From Pseudomonadota bacterium (GTDB lineage Bacteria; Pseudomonadota; Alphaproteobacteria; Rhizobiales; Devosiaceae), in the NCBI GenBank assembly GCA_023390785.1, contig JAEWCE010000314.1, positions 1 to 6,610 of the forward strand: a stretch of DNA of 6,610 bases, in the 5' to 3' direction. The number at the start of each line of letters is the position of its first letter. Positions within the stretch are counted from its first letter, which is position 1. The translations under genes were made by a program, and so were the position numbers. Of the stretch, positions 1-5,380 are shown piece after piece. The notes below the pieces were generated by a model that worked only from the letters and a program-made list of their open reading frames with translations, did not search any database and had not been told where the DNA came from.

Positions 1-1179
1 CGCGCGGCCCAGCCAGTAATTCGCTTGCGTCACGGAGTCGGGCAGCGTGCTGAGCTTCGCCTCCGCCTCGAAGTGCCGGATTGCCGCTTTCGGCTCGCGC
101 AGGAAGCTGAGTGCGATCCAGCCGGCATGGAACCGCGCTTCGACCAGCCGTCCCTCCGGACCCGAGGTGTAGTCGGCCGCCGCCTTGTAAGCGCGCTGCG
201 CATCGCCCACCGACAGCAATTGCCGGATCAGCGTGCGCCGCTCGTACCACCATTTCTCCGGGTCCGGGTCGCTCGCCTTGCCCTTGTTGAGATAGGCGAT
301 GGCATCGTCCCACAACTGGAACTGCCGTGCCCGCTCGGCGCGCGAGAAATAGTAGATGGGGTTGCTCTGCATGGCCGGGTCGACCTTGTCGAGCAGTGCC
401 TTGGCGTTCTTGTCGTTGCGCGAGACCGCGTTGCGCGCCACCGCCAGCGATTTCTGCGCCGGCGTCATGTAGGCGAACAGCCGCTCCACCCCGCTGGCAC
501 GGTCGTTCATCATCAGGTGTTCGGCACGGGCCCAATGGTCCTTGGCCGTCAGCAACTGGCCGAGGCTGTCGAGCACCTTCTGCTCGGTCTTGGCGTCGAG
601 ATAGTCGTTGATCCAGATGCTGCGGGCGATGGCCGCGGCCCGGTCGGTCTTGCCGGCGGCGACGTAGGCCTGCGCCAGCCCGATCTGCGCGGCGAGCGTC
701 TTGGGCATCGTCCCACCGAGCACCGAGATCAGGGTCTCGCCGCTGGCGCCGGACTTGGTCAGCGCCTGCTCGAGGCGCGTCTTGAATACGCTCGCCGTGA
801 CGAAGTCGGGCGCGTCCTGTTCGAACCGTTTGACGCTGTCATACGGGATGGCGCCATTGCCGTAGTAGATCGCCGCCCACTGCACGACGCGGCGCTCGAT
901 GTCATTGGGCAGAGCGCGAGCGGCGTCATAGGCGTCGGCGTATTTGCCGGTCGACACCAGCTCCAGCGCCGCGTCGAAGGCGTCGCTGCCGAGCGGGGCC
1001 GGCATGGCTGCCGGCTCGGCAGGCATCGGAACCGGTGCCGTCTTCACCGAGGCCGTGATGATCTCGTCGATCCGCTCCGCGGCAGGGGCGGTCGGAAACG
1101 AAAGTGACGTCGCAACGATCAGTGCGGTGGCGCACGCCCCCATCAGGAGCCGGGTCGGCATCCCGTGCACAACGAACAT
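1..1179 (-). CDS. slt: Soluble lytic murein transglycosylase, N-terminal part (3' end outside the window)
   Basis: The minus-strand frame is open from the ATG at 1179 to the left edge (393 codons, no stop), so this is a partial gene. Residues 1-34 form a signal peptide: a short basic start, a hydrophobic run (LIVATSLSF) and an AxA-type cleavage site near residue 33. A Pro/Ala-rich linker follows to about residue 65. The rest is an alpha-helical repeat region like the superhelical U domain of Slt70-type enzymes, with a recognisable stretch [11 protein letters not shown] near residue 350 and YWLGRA at the very edge. The catalytic GH23 lysozyme-like domain would lie beyond the window, so activity is inferred from this N-terminal half. 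The family cleaves the MurNAc-GlcNAc bond of peptidoglycan in the periplasm, releasing 1,6-anhydro products. Start choice: AGGA lies 7 nt before ATG 1179, within a duplicated AGGACCA. A second ATG at 1161 would also leave a signal peptide. Divergent from dapA. Confidence 0.85.
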   Translation of the reverse strand, partial: MFVVHGMPTRLLMGACATALIVATSLSFPTAPAAERIDEIITASVKTAPVPMPAEPAAMPAPLGSDAFDAALELVSTGKYADAYDAARALPNDIERRVVQWAAIYYGNGAIPYDSVKRFEQDAPDFVTASVFKTRLEQALTKSGASGETLISVLGGTMPKTLAAQIGLAQAYVAAGKTDRAAAIARSIWINDYLDAKTEQKVLDSLGQLLTAKDHWARAEHLMMNDRASGVERLFAYMTPAQKSLAVARNAVSRNDKNAKALLDKVDPAMQSNPIYYFSRAERARQFQLWDDAIAYLNKGKASDPDPEKWWYERRTLIRQLLSVGDAQRAYKAAADYTSGPEGRLVEARFHAGWIALSFLREPKAAIRHFEAEAKLSTLPDSVTQANYWLGRA

Positions 1180-1283
1180 GGTCTGGTCCTGTTGGTCCTC
1201 GATACGTGTCCAACAAGGTGCCCCCACCCTTGCAGACGGAGAGTGTCGCCCCACAGGGTGAACATTCCGTTGCCGCAAGGACC

Positions 1284-1303
1284 TCGCGGGTCGTTCGCGG
1301 GTC
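1284..1303. repeat. 9-bp direct repeat, 11-bp period, upstream of the dapA promoter
   Basis: TCGCGGGTC occurs at 1284-1292 and again at 1295-1303. The 11-bp period puts both copies on about the same face of the helix, and the second ends 5 bp before the candidate dapA -35 box. This layout would suit a regulator binding site, but no regulator is known from the sequence and the region is GC-rich. Confidence 0.4.
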
Positions 1304-1308
1304 TCTGC

Positions 1309-1337
1309 TTGCCCCGCCGAACACCTGAAACTATGGT
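1309..1337 (+). promoter_or_regulatory. Candidate sigma-70 promoter of dapA
   Basis: TTGCCC (1309-1314, 4 of 6 consensus bases) is followed after exactly 17 nt by TATGGT (1332-1337, 4 of 6). A transcript would begin near 1344 and carry a leader of roughly 88 nt that includes the hairpins at 1384-1418. The spacing is ideal but both boxes are imperfect, as is common in alphaproteobacteria. Confidence 0.4.
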
Positions 1338-1383
1338 ACGCGACTATGGCCAAAGGGCGGAAAAGCCGCGGCCACAATCTGTC

Positions 1384-1418
1384 GCCGGCCTGAACGGATG
1401 GCCGGCTCAACCATTGAG
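1384..1418 (+). promoter_or_regulatory. Tandem hairpins in the dapA leader, second one overlapping the ribosome binding site
   Basis: GCCGGCC (1384-1390) pairs perfectly with GGCCGGC (1400-1406) around a 9-nt loop. Directly next to it TCAA (1407-1410) pairs with TTGA (1414-1417) around the loop CCA, extendable to CTCAA/TTGAG if C1406 is shared. The second stem takes up the first bases of the Shine-Dalgarno sequence GAGGA (1416-1420). No T-run follows, so this is not an intrinsic terminator. It could modulate dapA translation; it does not resemble a lysine riboswitch, which would be far longer. Confidence 0.4.
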
Positions 1419-1431
1419 GAACACCCCGAAA

Positions 1432-2310
1432 ATGCTGCGAGGCTCGATCACGGCGCTTCTTACTCCGTTTGCGAACGGGGCCGTGGACGAGAAAGCGTTC
1501 GCTTCGTTCGTGGAGTGGCAAATCAAAGAGGGCTCCCACGGCCTGGTACCGATGGGAACGACAGGCGAGAGCCCGACCGTGACCCACGAGGAGCATCGCC
1601 GTGTCCTCGAGATCTGCGTCGAGGTGGCCGACCGCCGCGTGCCGGTGATCGCCGGCGCCGGCTCGAACTCGACCGACGAAGCGGTGTCGCTGACCCGCTT
1701 CGCTGAAGAGATCGGCGCCGACGCGGTGCTGTCGGTCGTGCCCTATTACAACAAGCCGACGCAGGAAGGGCTGTTCCAGCACTTCTCGGCCGTGGCCAGG
1801 GCGACGGCACTGCCCATCGTGCTCTATTCGGTGCCCGGACGCACAGTGGTCGACGTCAGCGTCGACACCATGGCGCGGCTGCGCGAGGCACACGCCAACA
1901 TCGTGGGCGTCAAGGACGCAACCGCCAGCATGGAGAAGGCCTCCCTGACCCGCTCGAAGCTGGGGCCGGACTTCATCCTGCTCTCGGGCGAGGACATGAC
2001 GGCGCTCGGCTTCATGGCGCATGGCGGCCATGGCTGCATCTCGGTCACCTCCAACGTCGCGCCGAAACTGTGCGCGCAGTTCCAGAACGCCTGCATGCAG
2101 GGCAATTTCCCCGCCGCCCTGATGCTGCAGGACAAGCTCGTGCCGCTGCACAAGAGCCTGTTCCTCGAGAACAACCCGGGTGGCATCAAGTACGCCGCCA
2201 GCAAGCTTGGCCTGTGCAGCAACGAGTTCCGCCTCCCGGTGGTGCCGATTACCGAGGCCAACGAGAAGGCAATCGACAGCGCCATGGCGCATGCCGGCCT
2301 GCTGAACTGA
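1432..2310 (+). CDS. dapA: 4-hydroxy-tetrahydrodipicolinate synthase DapA
   Basis: A cytoplasmic 292-residue TIM-barrel lyase, the usual length. It condenses pyruvate with L-aspartate semialdehyde, the first committed step to lysine and meso-diaminopimelate. Visible family signatures are MGTTGES (41-47, with the Thr43-Thr44 pair), PYYNKPT (104-110, Tyr106), YSVPGRT (132-138, Tyr132 and Arg137), and GVKDAT with Schiff-base Lys161, which match the E. coli catalytic set Thr44, Tyr107, Tyr133, Arg138 and Lys161 within one position. Two substitutions stand out: Ser133 where YNVP is usual, and NNPGGIK (247-253) where NPxPVK is usual. The ATG at 1432 is chosen because the protein then begins MLRGSITAL, like its relatives, with GAGGA 11 nt upstream; a longer in-frame start at 1165 would add residues with no family counterpart. 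smpB follows after 55 nt, probably in the same transcript. Confidence 0.96.
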   Translation: MLRGSITALLTPFANGAVDEKAFASFVEWQIKEGSHGLVPMGTTGESPTVTHEEHRRVLEICVEVADRRVPVIAGAGSNSTDEAVSLTRFAEEIGADAVLSVVPYYNKPTQEGLFQHFSAVARATALPIVLYSVPGRTVVDVSVDTMARLREAHANIVGVKDATASMEKASLTRSKLGPDFILLSGEDMTALGFMAHGGHGCISVTSNVAPKLCAQFQNACMQGNFPAALMLQDKLVPLHKSLFLENNPGGIKYAASKLGLCSNEFRLPVVPITEANEKAIDSAMAHAGLLN

Positions 2311-2365
2311 AGGGATGCATCCGGCGGCGAGTGGCGAAATGCCATCCGCTGCCTATATCCGCACC

Positions 2366-2848
2366 ATGGCCAAGGTACCCAACAAACCGGCGATGATCGT
2401 CACCGGCCCCGTCGCGGAAAACCGCCGGGCGCGATACGATTACGAGATCCTCGACACGCTCGAGGCTGGCATCATGCTGACCGGAACCGAGGTCAAGTCG
2501 CTGCGCACGGGCAAGGCGCAGATCACCGAGAGCTATGCCTCGCCCGAGCGCGGCGAACTGTGGCTCATCAACGCGCACATCCCCGAATACCTCCAGGCCA
2601 ATCGCTTCAATCACGAGGAAAAGCGTCCCCGTAAGCTCCTGGTTTCGAAGAAGGAGCTGGCCAAGCTCACCGAAGGTGTGGAGCGCGCCGGCAACACCAT
2701 CGTACCGCTCAAGCTCTATTTCAACGAGCACGGCAAGGCCAAGCTGCTGATCGGCCTCGCCAAGGGCAAGAAAAGCTTCGACAAGCGCGAGACTGAGAAG
2801 AACCGCGACTGGAACCGCGAGAAGTCACGGCTCCTGAAGCATAGCTGA
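2366..2848 (+). CDS. smpB: SsrA (tmRNA)-binding protein SmpB
   Basis: A 160-residue protein of normal length that binds the tRNA-like part of tmRNA and delivers it to ribosomes stalled on mRNAs without a stop codon, starting trans-translation. The oligonucleotide-binding barrel shows [12 protein letters not shown] (17-28), [11 protein letters not shown] (40-50), ESYA (55-58), [14 protein letters not shown] (71-84) and KRPRKLL (86-92). The basic tail contains GKKSFDKRE (134-142), whose Asp139-Lys140-Arg141 correspond to the tail residues that probe the empty mRNA channel. The start at 2366 (MAKVPNKP) is preferred because homologues begin close to the AENR block. It has no evident Shine-Dalgarno sequence. 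In-frame ATGs at 2315 and 2339 would add 17 or 9 unrelated residues. The tmRNA gene itself is not in the window. brnT starts 50 nt downstream. Confidence 0.96.
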   Translation: MAKVPNKPAMIVTGPVAENRRARYDYEILDTLEAGIMLTGTEVKSLRTGKAQITESYASPERGELWLINAHIPEYLQANRFNHEEKRPRKLLVSKKELAKLTEGVERAGNTIVPLKLYFNEHGKAKLLIGLAKGKKSFDKRETEKNRDWNREKSRLLKHS

Positions 2849-2850
2849 TT

Positions 2851-2875
2851 GTATATACGATTTGATTTGCGAAAT
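2851..2875. promoter_or_regulatory. Candidate operator of the brnTA operon (two inverted repeats)
   Basis: Two short inverted repeats lie in the only strongly AT-rich stretch nearby. GTATATAC (2851-2858) is a perfect 8-bp palindrome, and ATTTGCGAAAT (2865-2875) has 4-bp arms around GCG and covers the candidate brnT -35 box. BrnA-family antitoxins are DNA-binding and repress their own operon, so one or both are candidate BrnA sites. No binding evidence can be seen in sequence alone. Confidence 0.4.
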
Positions 2876-2895
2876 GTTGATGCTGGGTCTATATT
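2867..2895 (+). promoter_or_regulatory. Candidate sigma-70 promoter of brnTA
   Basis: TTGCGA (2867-2872, 4 of 6 consensus bases), a 17-nt spacer and TATATT (2890-2895, 5 of 6) make the best promoter match in the window after the one before rel. The -10 box ends only 3 nt before the brnT ATG, so transcription would begin at or just inside the start codon. Either the brnT message is leaderless or another promoter is used. Confidence 0.55.
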
Positions 2896-2898
2896 GCG

Positions 2899-3171
2899 AT
2901 GGAGATCGAGTACGATCCCGACAAGGAAGCGGCCAATCTCGCCAAGCATAGGATTTCGCTGAAGCGGGCGGCCGACCTCACCACGCTGCACGTCGAGCCC
3001 GACGTGCGCTTCGAGTATGGCGAGGCGCGCTACCGGGCGTGGGGGACGATTGACGGTCGGGCATATTGCCTGGTCTTCACCGCCAGAGGCGGCCGAACGC
3101 GGGTCATCAGCCTGCCACGGGCCCACCAGAAGGAGATGGATCGCTATGTCCCAGAAACCCCGCGGATTTGA
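2899..3171 (+). CDS. brnT: BrnT-family toxin (type II toxin-antitoxin ribonuclease, DUF497)
   Basis: A 90-residue protein of typical BrnT size. Family features are the N-terminal EYDPDKEAANLAKHRIS (4-20), which matches the usual [WY]DPxKxxxNxxKHxIS pattern, GEARY (41-45) in the place of the common GExR motif, and RVISLPRAHQKEMDRY (68-83), matching the RxISxRxAxxxExxxY strand-helix. BrnT has a RelE-like fold and cleaves RNA to stop translation when not bound by BrnA. Position 73 is Pro, where many relatives have Arg, so toxicity of this copy is uncertain. The ATG at 2899 is the only reasonable start before the conserved EYDP, with no clear Shine-Dalgarno sequence. The last 26 nt overlap brnA, and the order toxin-then-antitoxin is normal for this family. 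Confidence 0.9.
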   Translation: MEIEYDPDKEAANLAKHRISLKRAADLTTLHVEPDVRFEYGEARYRAWGTIDGRAYCLVFTARGGRTRVISLPRAHQKEMDRYVPETPRI

Positions 3172-3433
3172 CGACGACGATATCGTCTTCGACGACGACA
3201 ATCCGGAATGGACCGCCGAGGACTTCAAGCGCGCGAGACCTGCACATGAAGTTCTTCCTCCCGAAGTCCTGAAAGCCTTCCCAAAGCTCCGTGGCCCCCA
3301 GAAGGCTCCAACCAAGGTGCCAGTGTCGCTGCGCCTCAGCCGCGAGGTGGTGGAACACTACAAGGCCACTGGCCGAGGCTGGCAAACCCGCATCGACGAG
3401 GCGCTGAAAGCCGCGATCAAGAAGGCCGGCTAG
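3146..3433 (+). CDS. brnA: BrnA-family antitoxin (DUF4415)
   Basis: A 95-residue acidic-to-basic protein that should bind and neutralise BrnT and repress the brnTA promoter. It starts with an Asp-rich segment (FDDDDIVFDDDNPEWT, 8-23), then the family block DFKRARPAHEVLP (26-38), a basic linker, and the C-terminal ribbon-helix-helix-like DNA-binding part KVPVSLRLS (57-65) plus GRGWQTRIDEAL (76-87), all characteristic of BrnA. The ATG at 3146 is chosen because it has AAGGAG 10 nt upstream, inside brnT, and gives the family N-terminus; the same frame is open further upstream only as brnT antiframe. The 26-nt overlap implies translational coupling. The last 17 nt overlap the end of the opposing glycosylase gene. 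Confidence 0.9.
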   Translation: MSQKPRGFDDDDIVFDDDNPEWTAEDFKRARPAHEVLPPEVLKAFPKLRGPQKAPTKVPVSLRLSREVVEHYKATGRGWQTRIDEALKAAIKKAG

Positions 3434-4061
3434 CCCGGAGGTAGGTCGCGGCCCGTCCCACCACGTCCTCGAACATCTCGGTGGTCAGCACACCGGTATT
3501 CGTATTGTAGCGCGAGCAATGGTAGCTGTCGAAGAGCCGGGCGCCGTTCGACAATTGGTGCTCGGCCCCGTGCCCGAACGGGCGGCTGCTGCGCTTTTCG
3601 CCGAGGGCCACCAGCAACTGGTCATGTGCGATGCGGCCGAGCGCCAGGTAAGCGAGGGGCTTCTGTTCGGCGAGCCGCCTGCCGATGAATTGCCGGCAGG
3701 TTCGGATCTCCTCGGTGGTCGGCTTGTTCTGCGGCGGCACGCAGGCCACAGCATTGGCGATCAGCACGTCATGCAGCCGGAGGGTGTCGTCGGGCGTCTG
3801 CCGGTACTCGCCGGTGGCGAGCCCCATCTTCTTCAGCGTCGCGTAGAGCAGGTCGCCGGCATAGTCGCCGGTGAACGGCCGCCCCGTGCGGTTCGCCCCC
3901 TTCATGCCCGGCGCGAGGCCGATGACGATCAGCCGTGCCGCCTCGTCGCCCCAATAGCGCACGGGGTTGTTGTACCAGACCGGATGCAGCCGTTGCGCCT
4001 CGTGCGGCATGGCGACGAGGCGCGGACAGAGTGGGCAGTCGCGCGGCGGCTGGGTCAGCAC
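3417..4061 (-). CDS. Uracil-DNA glycosylase, family 5 (UDGb) type, iron-sulfur
   Basis: A 214-residue member of the uracil-DNA glycosylase superfamily that would excise uracil and related deaminated bases from DNA to begin base-excision repair. Cys9, Cys12, Cys107 and Cys122 have the arrangement expected of the 4Fe-4S ligands in family 4/5 enzymes. Motif 1 is GLAPGMKGANRTGRPFTGD (48-66); the GANRTGRxFTGD form is characteristic of family 5 rather than family 4. Motif 2 is SYHCSRYNTNTG (179-190), where HPSRQNT is common in family 5. The start is a GTG at 4061, placed just before the first Cys pair; the first ATG (residue 18) would remove both cysteines. No Shine-Dalgarno sequence is visible, so it probably depends on translation of the NYN gene ending 27 nt upstream in the same frame. 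Its 3' end lies inside brnA. Confidence 0.9.
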   Translation of the reverse strand: MLTQPPRDCPLCPRLVAMPHEAQRLHPVWYNNPVRYWGDEAARLIVIGLAPGMKGANRTGRPFTGDYAGDLLYATLKKMGLATGEYRQTPDDTLRLHDVLIANAVACVPPQNKPTTEEIRTCRQFIGRRLAEQKPLAYLALGRIAHDQLLVALGEKRSSRPFGHGAEHQLSNGARLFDSYHCSRYNTNTGVLTTEMFEDVVGRAATYLRASRPS

Positions 4062-4088
4062 GGAAACTGGATACGGTAAGACTCGGAC

Positions 4089-4682
4089 CTACTTATGGTC
4101 GGCGGTCACCGGCGTGCGGTCAACATGCCGCTCGGCGCTGGCCGGACGCTCCGACACGGCGCGCCCCACGGTCTTGGCGAGCTCGGCCACATCGAGGAAG
4201 AAATCGGCCTGCCGGCGCAGATCGTCCGAGATCATCGGCGTCGGCGTGCTGAGCGTGGAGGCCACGGTGACCCGCTTGCCCTTGCGCTGCAGCGCAGCGA
4301 CCAGCGCGGTGAAATCCCCGTCGCCCGAGAACAGCACGAAATGATCGAAGAACGGGGACATCTCGAGCGCATCGACGGTCAGCTCGATATCCATGCTGCC
4401 CTTGATCTTGCGGCGACCGGCGGCATCGGTGAATTCCTTCGCCGGCTTTGTCACGACCGTGAAGCCGTTGTAGTCCAGCCAGTCGATCAGCGGACGGATC
4501 GAGGAGTATTCCTGATCCTCGACCAGCGCCGTGTAGTAGTAGGCGCGCAGCAGGTACGCCTTCGACTGGAACTCGGCGAGCAATCGCCGATAGTCGATGT
4601 CGATGCCGATTGCCTTGCTGGTGGCGTACAGGTTGGCGCCGTCGATAAACAGGACCACCTTCTCGCGCGGATCGATGGACAT
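4089..4682 (-). CDS. NYN-domain (LabA/DUF88-type) putative ribonuclease
   Basis: A 197-residue cytoplasmic protein with the full PIN-like NYN acidic set: FIDGANLY (12-19, Asp14 and Asn17), KGSMDIELTVDAL (94-106, Asp98) and FSGDGDF (118-124, Asp121 and Asp123). These residues would coordinate a metal ion for RNA cleavage. The family (LabA-like, DUF88) is widespread and its substrates in alphaproteobacteria are unknown; I infer only a metal-dependent nuclease. After about residue 165 the chain becomes a polar tail rich in Ala, Arg and Glu without recognisable features. The ATG at 4682 has an excellent Shine-Dalgarno sequence, AGGAGG, 8 nt upstream. The gene is divergent from rpoZ and heads a unit with the glycosylase gene. 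Confidence 0.9.
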   Translation of the reverse strand: MSIDPREKVVLFIDGANLYATSKAIGIDIDYRRLLAEFQSKAYLLRAYYYTALVEDQEYSSIRPLIDWLDYNGFTVVTKPAKEFTDAAGRRKIKGSMDIELTVDALEMSPFFDHFVLFSGDGDFTALVAALQRKGKRVTVASTLSTPTPMISDDLRRQADFFLDVAELAKTVGRAVSERPASAERHVDRTPVTADHK

Positions 4683-4795
4683 GCGATTACCCTCCTGGCA
4701 GGGGCGGCCGGCCTCTCAGACCCCCCGGCAAAATGACTAGCGCCGCAAAAACCCCAGCGGCCTAAGGCTTGTCCTCACGTCCCGCCGACTTTGTG

Positions 4796-4824
4796 GCAAT
4801 ACCAAGACAACGGCATCACTTCAA
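4796..4824 (-). promoter_or_regulatory. Weak candidate promoter of the NYN-glycosylase unit
   Basis: Read on the minus strand, TTGAAG (4824-4819) is followed after 17 nt by TATTGC (4801-4796). The -35 box matches 4 of 6 consensus bases but the -10 box only 3 of 6. A start near 4789 would leave a leader of about 107 nt before the NYN ATG. It is the best leftward candidate in this gap but remains tentative. Confidence 0.25.
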
Positions 4825-4894
4825 ATCAATTGCTCTTCTTTCCGAAGATAACGCCCCGAAATCCCCGGAAAAACTGCGCTGTCGCGTGAAATCC

Positions 4895-4923
4895 TTGAAC
4901 TCAGGCAGGGCCTCGTGTAAGAG
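4895..4923 (+). promoter_or_regulatory. Candidate sigma-70 promoter of rpoZ
   Basis: TTGAAC (4895-4900, 4 of 6 consensus bases) and TAAGAG (4918-4923, 3 of 6) are 17 nt apart. Transcription would start near 4930, giving a short leader of about 26 nt that still includes the rpoZ ribosome binding site at 4946-4949. Confidence 0.4.
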
Positions 4924-4955
4924 CGCCGCCAATTCCCTCAATCTTGGAGACGTCC

Positions 4956-5324
4956 GTGGCCCGCGTCACCGTCGAAGACTGCATTGAAAAGATCGACAAC
5001 CGCTTCGATCTCGTGCTGCTCGCTGCCCATCGTGCCCGCATGATCTCGGCCGGCGCGCAGATCACCGTCGATCGCGACAACGACAAGAACCCCGTGGTGT
5101 CCCTGCGTGAGATTGGCGACGGCGCCATCTCCCCCGAAGACCTGCGCGAAGACCTGATCCATTCGCTGCAGAAATATGTCGAGGTGGACGAGCCCGAAAA
5201 GCACGCCGCGCCGCTGCTCGACGCCAATGCCGACGAGGACAGCGACACGTTCGACACCATTTCCGAGGACGAACTGCTGCGTGGCATCGAGAGCCTGGCG
5301 CCGCCCGAGCGCCGCGACGATTGA
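4956..5324 (+). CDS. rpoZ: DNA-directed RNA polymerase subunit omega
   Basis: A 122-residue omega subunit, which helps assemble beta-prime into RNA polymerase. The N-terminus [13 protein letters not shown] and the block [14 protein letters not shown] (19-32), then NPVVSLREI, follow the E. coli omega pattern closely. The remaining half is an acidic extension (for example [12 protein letters not shown]) typical of longer alphaproteobacterial forms. The start is GTG 4956: GGAG sits 6 nt upstream, and this start exposes the MAR motif (Met1-Ala2-Arg3) that forms part of ppGpp binding site 1 with beta-prime. A TTG at 4944 in the same frame would add METS in front of it and is rejected. The gene stands immediately before the (p)ppGpp synthetase gene, separated by a strong terminator and a candidate promoter. 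Confidence 0.96.
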   Translation: MARVTVEDCIEKIDNRFDLVLLAAHRARMISAGAQITVDRDNDKNPVVSLREIGDGAISPEDLREDLIHSLQKYVEVDEPEKHAAPLLDANADEDSDTFDTISEDELLRGIESLAPPERRDD

Positions 5325-5348
5325 TCGCCGGCAAACTCGATCTATAGT
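5321..5348 (+). promoter_or_regulatory. Candidate promoter of rel overlapping the rpoZ stop codon
   Basis: TTGATC (5321-5326, 4 of 6 consensus bases) contains the rpoZ TGA stop. After a 16-nt spacer comes TATAGT (5343-5348, 5 of 6). Transcription would start near 5355, at the base of the hairpin listed as the rpoZ terminator, leaving a rel leader of about 74 nt. This is one of the two best promoter matches in the window. Confidence 0.45.
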
Positions 5349-5352
5349 GACG

Positions 5353-5380
5353 AGGCGCCCCGAGTCCCGGGCGCCTTTTT
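5353..5380 (+). terminator. Intrinsic terminator downstream of rpoZ
   Basis: AGGCGCCC (5353-5360) pairs perfectly with GGGCGCCT (5369-5376) around the 8-nt loop CGAGTCCC, and TTTTT (5376-5380) follows at once. This is a textbook rho-independent terminator 28 nt after the rpoZ stop codon. It would separate rpoZ transcripts from rel, unless read-through occurs. Confidence 0.88.

Larger units (their letters stand above)
1180..1431. other. Divergent intergenic region between slt and dapA
   Basis: These 252 nt carry the 5' signals of both slt (leftward) and dapA (rightward). On the dapA side I see a 9-bp direct repeat, a sigma-70-like promoter and two adjacent leader hairpins, each listed separately. 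On the slt side the only clear element is the doubled TGGTCCT at 1184-1190 and 1193-1199, which on the minus strand gives two AGGACCA Shine-Dalgarno-like copies before the slt start. I found no convincing leftward promoter and no open frame with coding character here. Confidence 0.6.
4683..4955. other. Divergent intergenic region between the NYN gene and rpoZ
   Basis: These 273 nt have an AT-richer centre (about 4790-4870) flanked by GC-rich ends. Candidate promoters for both directions are listed separately. Also visible are GCCGC (4742-4746) with GCGGC (4757-4761), the near-adjacent palindrome GCCTAAGGC, and TCTTC (4834-4838) with GAAGA (4844-4848). None has a T-run or a known motif. A 72-codon plus-strand frame here (4769-4987) has no homologue I recognise and runs into rpoZ in another frame, so I do not call it. 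Confidence 0.55.

Noticed and set aside
25..1107. Long plus-strand open frame (360 codons) opposite slt
   Set aside because: The minus strand encodes a clear signal peptide and Slt-type helical domain through the whole stretch. The plus frame is Arg/Gly/Val-rich low-complexity translation, as expected for the antisense of a GC-rich gene.
1147..1179. Possible lipobox (MGAC) in the Slt signal peptide
   Set aside because: Met at the -3 position is not typical, the hydrophobic stretch continues well past the Cys, and a normal AxA cleavage site follows, so a type I signal peptide is more likely.
926..1324. Minus-strand frame of 132 codons spanning the slt-dapA gap
   Set aside because: It runs out of frame over the slt signal peptide and linker, has no ribosome binding site, and its translation is rich in Arg, Asp and Cys without homology I recognise.
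1165..1431. Upstream extension of dapA to 1165
   Set aside because: DapA relatives begin at the [13 protein letters not shown] segment, and GAGGA precedes ATG 1432. The extension would span the promoter and hairpin region.
3519..4079. Plus-strand frame of 186 codons opposite the glycosylase gene
   Set aside because: It is antisense to a protein with intact iron-sulfur cysteines and both glycosylase motifs, and shows no domain of its own.
4944..4955. TTG start for rpoZ four codons upstream
   Set aside because: It would put METS before MARVTVED and overlaps the GGAG ribosome binding site of GTG 4956. Omega proteins begin at MAR.
4769..4987. Possible 72-codon gene in the gap before rpoZ
   Set aside because: There is no clear ribosome binding site, it runs into rpoZ out of frame, and it covers the rpoZ promoter region. 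The composition is not convincingly coding.
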